Source: a virus
Length of the DNA stretch: 28,518 nt
Direction: 5' to 3' (one strand)
Virus record (IMG/VR): IMGVR_UViG_3300045136_000075
Coordinates: 1 to 28,518 of that record
Shown here: positions 1 to 7,384 of the stretch, one piece after another
Layout of the letters: every line of letters starts with the position of its first letter
Position numbering within the stretch: position 1 is the first letter of the stretch
Position numbers and translations under genes: made by a program
The notes under the pieces: generated by a model
Database searches by the model: none
Told to the model about the DNA's origin: nothing
Seen by the model: only the letters and a program-made list of their open reading frames with translations

Positions 1-556
1 TGCGCAGGCGGCCGCGGTTGTGGCCGCCGCGGAGGTAGAAGTCGTGCGTCGTCTCGGAAAACCTCGTCGCCGCGGCTCCATCCAACATGCCGGCGCAGAC
101 CACCGGATACGGGTACTGGCTCGGGCGCGCGTAGGGCAGGAATTTGCCGAGGTAGAAATGCTCGTACACGGGCGTCCCCACCTTGAGCGCGCCAGCGATG
201 CGTTGGCCGTTCAACGTCAGCCAGTAGTCGATGCGGTTGTTATGCGCCGGAACGCCGGCATAGACCGCGTTTGGCTGCGTGTCGAAGCTGTTGCCAGAGA
301 TGTATCCCGTGGCCACCATCGCCAGCAGGTTGTAGTAGTCGGCTGTGGAGTCGTCGTAGGTGCGCAGCCCCCAGTAAATCTGCTCGGTGCCGCTCATGCC
401 GGGCGAGCGCACGATGAGCTCGTCTGTCGTGCCCGTGGTGTAGCGCTCGACGACGTGCCCCTGCGCGATCACCCAGTCGTTGATGACCTTGAGCAGGTTC
501 TTGTGCGCCACGTTGCGCGGCGCGCCGTTGTCGACGAATCCGACGAGGTTGGGCAT
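1..556 (-). CDS. Distal tail protein, N-terminal part only
   Basis: An open frame starts at ATG 556, three bases after the tape measure stop, and runs off the window edge after about 185 residues. The protein begins MPNLVGFVDNGAPRN and later contains KVGTPVYEHFYLGKFLPYA and RPSQYPYPVVCAGM. I recognise these stretches from conserved structural proteins found just after the tape measure in transposable siphophages. The biochemical role is not known to me; the position suggests a tail tip or distal tail component. The tight spacing to the tape measure gene indicates the same late transcript. The C-terminus is not in the window. Confidence 0.75.
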   Translation of the reverse strand, partial: MPNLVGFVDNGAPRNVAHKNLLKVINDWVIAQGHVVERYTTGTTDELIVRSPGMSGTEQIYWGLRTYDDSTADYYNLLAMVATGYISGNSFDTQPNAVYAGVPAHNNRIDYWLTLNGQRIAGALKVGTPVYEHFYLGKFLPYARPSQYPYPVVCAGMLDGAAATRFSETTHDFYLRGGHNRGRLR

Positions 557-559
557 CGA

Positions 560-3500
560 TCAGGCTCCGGCCAGTAGCGTCCGCACTGCCGAGGCGTTGC
601 GGCCGATGACGTTCAGGAGCACGCGCTCTCCGGCAGGCGAATCCATCCAGTCTGCAGCCATGCGCGGATCGACCACGTTGACCACGCGCACCGACTGGCT
701 CACCGACGGCTGCGCGACCTGCGGCACCATACCGCCGGAGGCGAATGCCAGACGCCCGGCGTCGATGCGCGGCAGCCACGCGCCGCCATTGATCGCGTCG
801 AGCAGGCCGCGGCCGATGCGTTGCGCCACGTCGCGCCGGATGACGTACTCGCCCGGTGTGAGCATCGCCGGCACCGTGTCGCGCGTGCCGCTGCCGGGCA
901 CCGGGCCGCCCGACGAGAATCCGAAGAACTTCAGCGCGCCCGCGATGAACGATTGCGCCCCACCGCCCTTGGGTCCGAAGATCGCCTCCGCGAGATTCTG
1001 CGCGGCGATGCGGTTGATGCCCGCGACGACCGAGCGGACGAAGTCGGCGAATGCCTGCCGCGCGGTCTTCGCGCCGCTGCCCACCGCCTCGAACATCGAG
1101 GCGAAAGCGTCCTTGATCTGCGTGCCGATGGCCGCGGCGAGCGGATCGACGACATCGCGCACACTCGCGAGCTCGTTTTTCCACGCCTGCACGCGGGCCA
1201 CAGCCTCCCGCCCGATCGTCTGTGCGGCCCGCTCCATCAGCGGCAGCAACTGTTGCATCTCCTGCGCCGCCTGTCGGTGTGCGTCGGCGATCGCCTGCTG
1301 CGCCTGAGCAGTGCTGATCAGGCCCTGCTCGCGCTGGATGGCGGCGGATTGCTCTGCGCTGCGCATCGTCTCCAGCGCAAGACGCCAGCGCGACTCAAGC
1401 GCCGTCAGATCCGCCTCCGCGGCCTTGATGTCGATGAGCCGCCGCGCGAGTTGCGCGCCCTCTGCGTCTTGGGCGAGTCGATCCACGGTATCGCGCAGCG
1501 CGCGCTCAACCGCCGCGCGCCGCATCTCCGGCGTGTCGGTGCCCTCGGCCTTGGCGATCGCGAGCTTGGCGTCCTCCACCGCGTCGCGGATCTCGCGCAG
1601 CGCTTTGGCGCGATCGATCTCGAGCCGGAACTTGGCAGCCACCTCGCGGCCGTTCAGCGCATCGAGCTCGGCGCGTAGCGCGGCGGCCTTGATGCGCGCG
1701 TCGTTGAGCCTGTCGGCGATCTCGGCACGCTGGTTGGCATCCTTGGGCTTGGCGCTGGATAGACGTGCAATCAGGTCTTCTTGCGCGGCGAGCTCGCGCG
1801 AGAGTTTGTCCCGCTCGACTGAAAAGGCACGGTCATCGATCGCCGCCTTGGCGCGCCAGAAGTCCTCGACCTTGATCAGGCGTGCTGCGAGCGCCGTCTC
1901 GACCACATCCGCTTGCGCCTTGAGCGCGGCTTGAAGGGCCTGCAAATCGTCCTCGAGCGGCCTGCGCAACGTTGGCAAGCGTGATTCGCCCGCGAGCGCC
2001 TTGCGCACGAGCGCCTCGGCCTCACGGAATCTCGGCGAGTCCAACGGGATCGCGGCACGCTCGGCCTGCTCGCGCAGCTCGCGCAGCGCCTCGCCGAGCG
2101 GATCGACCTTGCGGCGGAACTGCTCGAGGAACTTGTCGAAGGACTTCCCGAGCAGCTCCTTGCCGAGTTCCGTCGGCCCTGAGCCTCCGGTCAGCACTTC
2201 CTTCTGCTTGCGCTCGATGTCGACCAGCGCGGCCTCGTACCGCTTCAGTTTCTGCTGGTTGGCCTCGATCGCGCGCAACAGCGCGCTCGATCCGCTTTGG
2301 CCGAGCTCCTCGTTCAGTTCGTCCTGCACGCGCTTCAGCCGCTCGATTTCCTCGCGCAGGGCGGCCGCGTCTCCGCTGCCGAACCGCTGCTCGCGGTCCA
2401 TCCGGCGCAGCACCTCTTCGGCCGCCTCGGCACTGCGTCGCGCGCGTTCGCCAGCGGATTCTGCGTTGCTGCCCCACAGCGCCCAGGCCGTGGCGCCCAT
2501 GCTGAGCAGGGTCAGGATGGCACCAAGCGGACCGCCGAGGAATCCCAACGCCACGGACACGCCGCGCGCGACGGCCCCGCCGGCGGCCATCGTCGCGTTG
2601 AGTTGGGCCTGCGCGGCGGCCAGGCGCTGCTGGGCCGGCACGAGCTCGGTCTGCACGACGGACAGCCGCGCCATGCCGGTCGCCGCGGCCACCGCAGCCT
2701 GCGCGGACGCGACCATCGCCTGCGCCTTGGCCACCTCGTGAGCGGCGAGCGCCTGCGCCGCGATGATGGCCTGCCGGTCCGCCGCGATCTTGGCGAACAT
2801 CTGCTGCGCGTATGCCACCGCCGCCTGCCCGCCGCGCACCATGGCCGCTGTGAGCGCGCCGATGGCCGCCACCGCCGCAGTGCCGATCACCGCATCGATG
2901 TTGCGCGCCAGCGCATCGAATGCCTGCGCGACCGACCGCGTGGCGCCGACCGATTGATTCATCCGGTCGACTGTTCTGGCGAACTCATCGCGCACCTGCG
3001 ACAGCGCCTGCCCGATGGTGCGCGGCATGGCCGCGGCCTCGCGCTGCAAGGCGTCGCGCTGCGAGTCGAGCGCGCGGGTGATGACGTCCGTCGTCAGCAG
3101 CCCCTGCTCTGCGAGCTCGCGCAGGCGGCCAACGGGCAAGCCCAAGCCGTCGGCCAGCGCCTTCGCCAGGCGGCCGCCGTTTTCCATGATTGAGTTGAAC
3201 TCGTCGCCGCGCAGCACTCCGGAGCCCAGCGCCTGCGAAAACTGCCGCACCACCGACGCCGCCTCCGCGGCCGATGCGCCGGAGACCTTCAGCGCCAGCG
3301 CGGTGGCCTCCGTGGTCCTGGCGATCTGCTCCTGCGACAGCCCGAAGCTGCTGGCTGCTTGCGCCAGGCGGGCGTAGAGCGTTGCCACCGCCTCAAAACC
3401 CGCGCCGGTCTGCGCCGCCACCCGATAGGCGAACCTCTGAGCCTCGGCGAACTCGCGCGCCCCGCTGACGGCGAGCTTCAGTCGCGCGTTGACCTGTTGC

Positions 3501-3694
3501 ACCTGGTCGGCCAGCTGGGCCAGCGCCGACACGCCTGTGGACAGGCCCATTGCGCCCTGGAAGGCCAGGAAAGCGTCTCGCGCCTGTCGAAGCTGCCGGG
3601 AGACGGATTCCAGACCGTCGCGCGCCTTGCCGATGACTGGTGAGGCGCTATCCTTGGCTGTGATGACGATCTGGAGTGCGGTGGAGGCGGCCAT
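560..3694 (-). CDS. Tail tape measure protein
   Basis: This 1044-residue protein is the longest in the window and sets tail length in siphoviruses while chaperoning tube assembly. Residues about 70-215 match the tape measure N-terminal domain (for example SGVLRGDEFNSIMENGGRL at 158-176). Two hydrophobic stretches near residues 265-290 and 375-410 are as expected for a tape measure, and long charged helical or coiled-coil segments fill about 410-850. The C-terminal part has the glycine-rich segment and the PAMLTPGEYVIRRDVA motif common at tape measure ends. At roughly 0.15 nm per residue the tail would be near 155 nm, an estimate only. It starts with ATG at 3694 after the chaperone genes, and its first codon overlaps the start of an opposite-strand gene. 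Confidence 0.95.
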   Translation of the reverse strand: MAASTALQIVITAKDSASPVIGKARDGLESVSRQLRQARDAFLAFQGAMGLSTGVSALAQLADQVQQVNARLKLAVSGAREFAEAQRFAYRVAAQTGAGFEAVATLYARLAQAASSFGLSQEQIARTTEATALALKVSGASAAEAASVVRQFSQALGSGVLRGDEFNSIMENGGRLAKALADGLGLPVGRLRELAEQGLLTTDVITRALDSQRDALQREAAAMPRTIGQALSQVRDEFARTVDRMNQSVGATRSVAQAFDALARNIDAVIGTAAVAAIGALTAAMVRGGQAAVAYAQQMFAKIAADRQAIIAAQALAAHEVAKAQAMVASAQAAVAAATGMARLSVVQTELVPAQQRLAAAQAQLNATMAAGGAVARGVSVALGFLGGPLGAILTLLSMGATAWALWGSNAESAGERARRSAEAAEEVLRRMDREQRFGSGDAAALREEIERLKRVQDELNEELGQSGSSALLRAIEANQQKLKRYEAALVDIERKQKEVLTGGSGPTELGKELLGKSFDKFLEQFRRKVDPLGEALRELREQAERAAIPLDSPRFREAEALVRKALAGESRLPTLRRPLEDDLQALQAALKAQADVVETALAARLIKVEDFWRAKAAIDDRAFSVERDKLSRELAAQEDLIARLSSAKPKDANQRAEIADRLNDARIKAAALRAELDALNGREVAAKFRLEIDRAKALREIRDAVEDAKLAIAKAEGTDTPEMRRAAVERALRDTVDRLAQDAEGAQLARRLIDIKAAEADLTALESRWRLALETMRSAEQSAAIQREQGLISTAQAQQAIADAHRQAAQEMQQLLPLMERAAQTIGREAVARVQAWKNELASVRDVVDPLAAAIGTQIKDAFASMFEAVGSGAKTARQAFADFVRSVVAGINRIAAQNLAEAIFGPKGGGAQSFIAGALKFFGFSSGGPVPGSGTRDTVPAMLTPGEYVIRRDVAQRIGRGLLDAINGGAWLPRIDAGRLAFASGGMVPQVAQPSVSQSVRVVNVVDPRMAADWMDSPAGERVLLNVIGRNASAVRTLLAGA

Positions 3695-3872
3695 GTTCTG
3701 CCTGTTGCGCCGGTTCCTGTTCTACGTGTGCGCCATGGCTGGCGCGGTCGTTCTGTTTCTGCTGCTTTTGAGCGGGCACTGGTTGGGATACTGGCTCGCT
3801 GCGGTGTTTTTCGTCGCGGCAGGCGCGGAGGCGTGGAAGCGCCGCATGCAATGGACCGGCCTCATCCGCTGA
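3693..3872 (+). CDS. Small two-helix membrane protein on the opposite strand
   Basis: This 59-residue frame runs against all surrounding genes. It has a good ribosome site (GGAGG, five bases before ATG 3693) that lies inside the start of the tape measure gene. The protein has a short basic start (LLRRF), hydrophobic helices at about residues 8-27 and 30-45, and a basic tail (WKRRMQW). It fills the otherwise empty 167-bp gap between the chaperone stop at 3862 and the tape measure start at 3694, and converges on the chaperone extension with a short overlap. I do not recognise the family. It could be a moron-type envelope protein expressed in the lysogen. Chance is possible for a frame this short, but the ribosome site, basic-hydrophobic-basic pattern and exact fit to the gap argue for a gene. 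Confidence 0.6.
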   Translation: MFCLLRRFLFYVCAMAGAVVLFLLLLSGHWLGYWLAAVFFVAAGAEAWKRRMQWTGLIR

Positions 3873-4376
3873 CTTGCTTCACCCACCGTTCCCAGTCGGT
3901 CTTGTCCGCCTGCGCCGCGCGCGCGGCGATCGCCTGCTCGAGTATGCGGCGGCGGCGCACCGTCTGTGCCGCGGTGGCGAAGTCGCGCGCCAGCGTCCAC
4001 GGCATCTCCATTACTTCGCCGTAGCCGAACCCTGCGTCGACGAGTCCGGCGACCCACTCGTGCCACCAGAGGCGGCCTGCGCCATCCGCTGCGCCGACGC
4101 GGTGACGATCGGCAGCACCCGCCGCAGAAAAAAATCCGCGTTGACCTCCAGCACGCGGGCGGCCAGCGTGGCGAGCACGTCGGGCGTCTGCTCCTCCAGC
4201 CACGCGCGCTCCACACCGGCGCCGATCGCCGTGGCCTCGATCAGCCCGTCGGCGTGCCGCATCATCGCGGCGGCCAGATCGCCCGCGGCGAGCTCGGCGG
4301 CGATCGGCTCGATCGCGCGCAGAAACCGCGGCAGGTCGCGCACACGCACCGGTTCGATGCGATCCAGATCCATCAC
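3862..4376 (-). CDS. Tail assembly chaperone, frameshifted (GT-type) form
   Basis: Minus-1 slippage at 4134-4128 would join the first 83 residues of the short chaperone to an 88-residue extension in another frame, giving 171 residues. The extension begins SAAGAADRHR and contains RLWWHEWVAGLVDAGFGYG and an EMPWTLARDF segment, ending TDWERWVKQVSG. It looks like a real conserved protein but has no start codon or ribosome site of its own near the junction. This matches the lambda G/GT scheme, in which the T part binds tube protein and the G part binds tape measure. The feature spans the interrupted coding path; the reading frame changes at the heptamer. Confidence 0.78.
4011..4376 (-). CDS. Tail assembly chaperone, short (G-type) form
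   Basis: This 121-residue, mostly helical protein lies two genes before the tape measure, where siphoviruses carry their G/GT chaperone pair. ATG 4376 overlaps the stop of the fibre-like gene (ATGA). Its last residues are low-complexity (ASGGTSGSPDSSTQGS), typical of a read-out tail rather than a folded end. Codons 82-83 sit in a run of seven T residues that can shift ribosomes into the minus-1 frame and make the longer product. The family role is to coat the tape measure protein and recruit tube subunits. The assignment rests on position, size and the frameshift arrangement more than on sequence motifs. Confidence 0.8.
   Translation of the reverse strand: MMDLDRIEPVRVRDLPRFLRAIEPIAAELAAGDLAAAMMRHADGLIEATAIGAGVERAWLEEQTPDVLATLAARVLEVNADFFLRRVLPIVTASAQRMAQAASGGTSGSPDSSTQGSATAK
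4128..4134 (-). promoter_or_regulatory. Minus-1 ribosomal frameshift site, T_TTT_TTT
   Basis: On the minus strand the zero-frame codons are GAT TTT TTT CTG, so the heptamer T TTT TTT has the X XXY YYZ phasing for tandem minus-1 slippage by two Phe tRNAs. The shifted frame reads on for 88 codons, while the zero frame ends 38 codons later. The GC-rich sequence just after it (CTGCGGCGGG onward) can form short stems, but I cannot fold it properly. Seven T residues in a row are conspicuous in DNA this GC-rich. Confidence 0.8.
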
Positions 4377-5074
4377 GACCCCACCAGATAGATCGCCGGC
4401 ACCACACCGGTGCCGGCTGTGAACGTCGCCGGCGCCGGGCTGGCAAGCGTCGAGCCGCTGCCAGATGCGTACAGATGCGTGATCATGGTCGTGTTGTTGA
4501 CGGTCCGGCCGAGCGCAGGCTGGACCGAGCCCACTGCCAGCGCGCGCAGTACGGCGGCCGCTGCGCAGATCACACTTGCCCAGTAGAGGGTCCCAGGTTG
4601 CAACGTGTAGCTCACCGTGCCCGTCTTGTCGCCCGTGGTACCGGTGTCCAGCCCCGTCGCAGATGCGAGCAGCTCACCCGGCTCATCGCTGCCGGAGACG
4701 ACGCGGTTGCTGTACAGGCCGACGGATGCCAATCCGGTGGCAGCGGTCGTCACCGAGATGCGCAGGCCAGTCAGCATGATCTTGCGAGCGACGACCAGGG
4801 GGATCCAGTACTGGCGCGAGGCCGTCACTGTGATGGTGGACAGGGCAGTGCCGTTGATGTCACCGGCGATTTTGGGGTTGGCCGTGCGGATCGGCCAGCA
4901 CGTCGGCTGGTCCAGGCTGCGCATCATGAGATCGGCGTAGCTGCTCACCGACAGCCCGAGCGCCATGCGGCCCTCGTCGGTCAGCAGATACGGCTCGGCC
5001 ACCCGCAGCTGGCTGGCGCTCGCCGCCGAATCGATCTGCGCGCGCGTGCCGCGTTTGAACTGGATGATTGCCAT
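4373..5074 (-). CDS. Possible separate C-terminal product of the fibre-like gene
   Basis: Inside the 449-codon gene, an in-frame ATG at 5074 is preceded by GGAGGTGAT, a near-complete match to the 16S anti-Shine-Dalgarno sequence. Translation from here would give 233 residues beginning MAIIQFKRGTRAQID. That start resembles the start of the neighbouring fibre gene at 7191 (MARLQLRRGNHANL), which supports the idea that it was once, or still is, a separate gene start. The Gly-Gly-Gly-Asp codons before it could equally be a linker that happens to contain the ribosome site. Both products may be made. Confidence 0.5.
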   Translation of the reverse strand: MAIIQFKRGTRAQIDSAASASQLRVAEPYLLTDEGRMALGLSVSSYADLMMRSLDQPTCWPIRTANPKIAGDINGTALSTITVTASRQYWIPLVVARKIMLTGLRISVTTAATGLASVGLYSNRVVSGSDEPGELLASATGLDTGTTGDKTGTVSYTLQPGTLYWASVICAAAAVLRALAVGSVQPALGRTVNNTTMITHLYASGSGSTLASPAPATFTAGTGVVPAIYLVGS

Positions 5075-5722
5075 ATCACCTCCGCCGCTCGGTGCGGCCT
5101 TGACCGATACGGCTGTGGCCGTCCAACCGACAGCCGCATCTGATGTCCACGTGAAGACCTGATTCCCGGCCGTCGCCCGTTGCACGTATGACATGCCGAA
5201 GGCGTCGGACGACGCGCCAACGCCCTCGAATTTGGCGATCAGCGTCTGTTGCGCGCCCGGCGCGAGAGTGTTACCGAGATGGCAACAGGCATCGATCAGC
5301 AGTGCGCCATCTGACAGCGACGTAATCGAATGGCTGGCGGGGTTACCAGACTGGTCGCCGGCGCCGTTTGAAGCCTCGATCGAATCGGCGCCAAACAGCG
5401 AGATCGCGGCGCCAACGGCAAAGTCACTAATCGGACCCGCCAACGTCACCGCGATTTGTGCAGTGCCGCTCGGCGGGTCAAACAAAGCCCAGAGTTCGGT
5501 TCGCTTGTACGCATTAGCCGTGCCGTCGTCGCTGCGCCATTTGATCAGCGCCTGGCCACCATAGGTGATGTCTGTCACGACGGCGTTCGCCGGCGTGGAA
5601 TTCCGCGTGCCGACGCCGACGATCAGCGCGCGATCAATGCCGCTGCCGACCGTGTGGTTCCAGGCCAAACTGCTGCCGCTTGTTACGACTGCGGATTGCG
5701 ACGTTGAGTCGATCGATATCAC
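4373..5722 (-). CDS. Fibre-like tail appendage protein with recruited beta-sandwich domain
   Basis: This 449-residue protein starts at GTG 5722, overlapping the upstream HTH gene stop (GTGA). Residues 1 to about 212 form a Ser/Thr/Ala-rich domain with patterns such as LAWNHTVGSGIDRALIVGV, TYGGQAL and ELWALFDPPSGTAQIAVTL. I recognise this as a beta-sandwich type that recurs in bacterial surface and phage proteins, but know no specific function for it. The rest begins MAIIQFKRGTRAQID, a start typical of phage fibre or appendage proteins, and ends in a second beta-rich region. The position between tail tube and chaperone is unusual for a fibre. It may be a side appendage or receptor-binding component. 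An internal start may also produce the C-terminal part alone. Confidence 0.7.
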   Translation of the reverse strand: MISIDSTSQSAVVTSGSSLAWNHTVGSGIDRALIVGVGTRNSTPANAVVTDITYGGQALIKWRSDDGTANAYKRTELWALFDPPSGTAQIAVTLAGPISDFAVGAAISLFGADSIEASNGAGDQSGNPASHSITSLSDGALLIDACCHLGNTLAPGAQQTLIAKFEGVGASSDAFGMSYVQRATAGNQVFTWTSDAAVGWTATAVSVKAAPSGGGDMAIIQFKRGTRAQIDSAASASQLRVAEPYLLTDEGRMALGLSVSSYADLMMRSLDQPTCWPIRTANPKIAGDINGTALSTITVTASRQYWIPLVVARKIMLTGLRISVTTAATGLASVGLYSNRVVSGSDEPGELLASATGLDTGTTGDKTGTVSYTLQPGTLYWASVICAAAAVLRALAVGSVQPALGRTVNNTTMITHLYASGSGSTLASPAPATFTAGTGVVPAIYLVGS

Positions 5723-6093
5723 GACTCGCCCCCTACGCCCCACAACTCCGGCGGCGTCCATGGACGCCCCATGTGCGCACGGCGCGCAGCGCGCTGCGCC
5801 GCGTCCTCCGCGACACGGTACATGCGCGCCACGCCGCTGGTGTCAAGGTCCAGCGCGACGATGCGTTGTGGCAGCAGTCCGGCCAGGTACATCAGCCAGT
5901 CCTCGTCAAGGTCGTACAGCAGCGTGGCGGCGCGCACGGCATAGGCCGTCCCCTCGCGCGACCCGCACTCGATCTGCGACAGGTACTGGTCGCTCATCGG
6001 CATTCCCCGCCGCGCCAGCTCGCGCGTCACGTCGGCGAGCGACCAGCGCCGCTGCGTGCGCTGCTGCCTCAGGATCTCGCCCAGCCGGCTCAT
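5719..6093 (-). CDS. XRE-family HTH DNA-binding protein inside the tail operon
   Basis: This 124-residue protein starts at ATG 6093, overlapping the preceding stop (ATGA). Residues 3-58 form an XRE/Cro-type helix-turn-helix: LGEILRQQRTQRRWSLADVT, then a recognition helix around MSDQYLSQIECGSRE. The second half has a hydrophobic helix (WLMYLAGLLP) and a basic end and is not recognised. A regulator of this type is unexpected between tail genes. It might be a late-expressed moron controlling host or phage genes, or feedback on the tail operon. No promoter of its own is visible because the upstream gene covers its start. Confidence 0.75.
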   Translation of the reverse strand: MSRLGEILRQQRTQRRWSLADVTRELARRGMPMSDQYLSQIECGSREGTAYAVRAATLLYDLDEDWLMYLAGLLPQRIVALDLDTSGVARMYRVAEDAAQRAARRAHMGRPWTPPELWGVGGES

Positions 6094-6398
6094 GACGCCT
6101 GCTGTAGGCGCGAGGCGATGTAACGGATGTGCTCCCGCAGACGCTGCGCGTCCGCCTCGATCTGCGCGATGCGCTGCGCGTTGCCTTCCCTCATCGCCCG
6201 GATGCTCCTGCGATCAAGCTCGTCCAGCTCGTCGATGAGATCCTGCTGCCAGGTCTGCGCGTCCTGCATCGTGGCGAGCGCGCCAGTGGGCGCGCCGTCG
6301 GCGGCTGGATCAGCGCCCGTGCGCGGCACGCGCTGCGCGATGGCGCGGCCGTCCTCGTCGGTGCCCGCCAGCCAGTACCAGATCGGAACGTCGCTCAT
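6090..6398 (-). CDS. Unknown protein with C-terminal coiled coil
   Basis: This 102-residue protein starts at ATG 6398, overlapping the stop of the membrane protein gene by ATGA. It begins MSDVPIWYWLAGTDEDGR. From about residue 45 to the end it is charged and helical (LIDELDELDRRSIRAMREG, QIEADAQRLREHIRYIASRL), with a heptad-like pattern. No signal peptide or membrane segment is seen. It is coupled on both sides by 4-base overlaps, so it is part of the same translation chain as the membrane protein and the HTH protein. I do not recognise a function. Confidence 0.7.
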   Translation of the reverse strand: MSDVPIWYWLAGTDEDGRAIAQRVPRTGADPAADGAPTGALATMQDAQTWQQDLIDELDELDRRSIRAMREGNAQRIAQIEADAQRLREHIRYIASRLQQAS

Positions 6399-6736
6399 GT
6401 GCAGTGCCTCCCGTCAGGGTCGAATGGATCGAGCAGCTCGGTGCAGATCCAGCGCGCCAGATCACCTCGCCAGTCGTCATCCACGGCGGCCCAGCGCGCG
6501 AGCCGCTTGCTCGTCGTCCACTCGCGCGGAAGCTCGGCGAAGACGATCGTGCCGTGGACGACGTTGACGACGCCGTCGAGCATCAGCCCGAAGTAGAGCA
6601 GCGGATAACCGATGGCCTTCGCCGCCGGCGTGAGGCGCCCCTGCCGGCGCGCAGTATCGAGGTGCATGACGGCCAGGTACAGCGGCCATAACGCCAGCGG
6701 CAGCAGCAGTGCCGCCACGATCAGCAGCGCGCGCAT
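6395..6736 (-). CDS. Conserved phage membrane protein
   Basis: This 113-residue protein starts at ATG 6736, sharing one base with the previous stop (TGATG). The N-terminus is a strong hydrophobic helix (ALLIVAALLLPLALWPLYLAV, residues 3-23), and a second weaker hydrophobic region follows (GYPLLYFGLMLDGVVNVVHG, about 43-62). The rest is charged and ends DPFDPDGRHC. I recognise the YPLL...GLMLD...VNV...G.I.F.ELPREW and LLDPFDP.GRHC patterns from membrane proteins of Mu-like phages whose role is unknown. A part in virion exit, superinfection exclusion or DNA entry is possible but not shown. Confidence 0.75.
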   Translation of the reverse strand: MRALLIVAALLLPLALWPLYLAVMHLDTARRQGRLTPAAKAIGYPLLYFGLMLDGVVNVVHGTIVFAELPREWTTSKRLARWAAVDDDWRGDLARWICTELLDPFDPDGRHCT

Positions 6737-7191
6737 CAGAAGGTGCCCCCGTCGACCACGTTGACGTCGAGCGTCACGTATGCGTTGCCGGCGTCCTTGG
6801 TCCACGACATCGACGGCCCCATACGCAGCACGCCGTCGGTGCCGTCTGTGCCCCACAGGTAACCGCTGGTTCCGCCCGAGACGACGGCCACCTTCTCGTC
6901 GGACGCGCCAGACGGGATGTTGAGTGCCGTCTTGAAGGCGTCGAAGGTGATCTTCTTTTCCTTCGGGGCCGCCGACTCGCTCGCGTCGTGCATGATGATG
7001 AGATCGGCGGCGCCGTCGACAGCCGGCATGGTGGCAAGCTGGTCGATGGCAGGCGTGACCGGAACGCGCGTTGTTGCGTCCTTCGCCACGTGCAGGTTGC
7101 CGCGGTCGAGCGTGACGAACGGCTCGCCGGCGAGCATGCCGCTCGTCGGCAGGTTGGCGTGGTTTCCGCGCCTAAGTTGCAGGCGTGCCAT
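6736..7191 (-). CDS. Tail fibre or appendage protein
   Basis: This 151-residue protein starts at ATG 7191 with AAAGGGA shortly before it. It begins MARLQLRRGNHANLPTSGML and continues AGEPFVTLDRGNLHVA, the usual opening of phage fibre proteins in which a short LRRG...L...GE...D..L unit is followed by a trimeric beta-structured shaft. The remainder is Ala/Asp/Gly-rich and ends NVVDGGTF. That ending resembles the LDAGTF end of the next gene upstream. It is probably a virion surface component. No catalytic motif is visible. Confidence 0.7.
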   Translation of the reverse strand: MARLQLRRGNHANLPTSGMLAGEPFVTLDRGNLHVAKDATTRVPVTPAIDQLATMPAVDGAADLIIMHDASESAAPKEKKITFDAFKTALNIPSGASDEKVAVVSGGTSGYLWGTDGTDGVLRMGPSMSWTKDAGNAYVTLDVNVVDGGTF

Positions 7192-7201
7192 GTTGTCCCT
7201 T

Positions 7202-7384
7202 TCAGAAGGTGCCGGCGTCCAGGGTGCCGGTCATGTGCCCCAGGTCGAAAACGTCGATCTCGAACCCGCGAGGGTCGTAGATCAACTTCTTCATGTCGCC
7301 GTCGCCACCTGGTCCGGGAAGACCTGGCACGCCGACCTTCACGGTCGTGGGCTCGCGCACCACGATTTTCACGACATCAGTCAC
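7202..7384 (-). CDS. Short fibre-related protein with collagen-like segment
   Basis: This 60-residue protein starts at ATG 7384 and overlaps the preceding gene by 8 bases. It begins MTDVVKIVVREPTTVKVGV, has a brief PGLPGPGGDGD collagen-like stretch at residues 20-30, and ends LGHMTGTLDAGTF. Such small proteins often accompany tail fibre genes in phages of GC-rich bacteria and may be adaptors for fibre attachment. The shared AGTF/GGTF terminus with the following gene suggests a common ending module. Function is inferred from company only. Confidence 0.6.
   Translation of the reverse strand: MTDVVKIVVREPTTVKVGVPGLPGPGGDGDMKKLIYDPRGFEIDVFDLGHMTGTLDAGTF

Noticed and set aside
240-1184. Long Arg/Ala-rich open frame on the minus strand overlapping the tape measure gene
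   Set aside because: It is an out-of-frame reading of the tape measure and next tail gene in GC-rich DNA; the composition is almost only Arg, Ala, Gly and His and no domain is visible.
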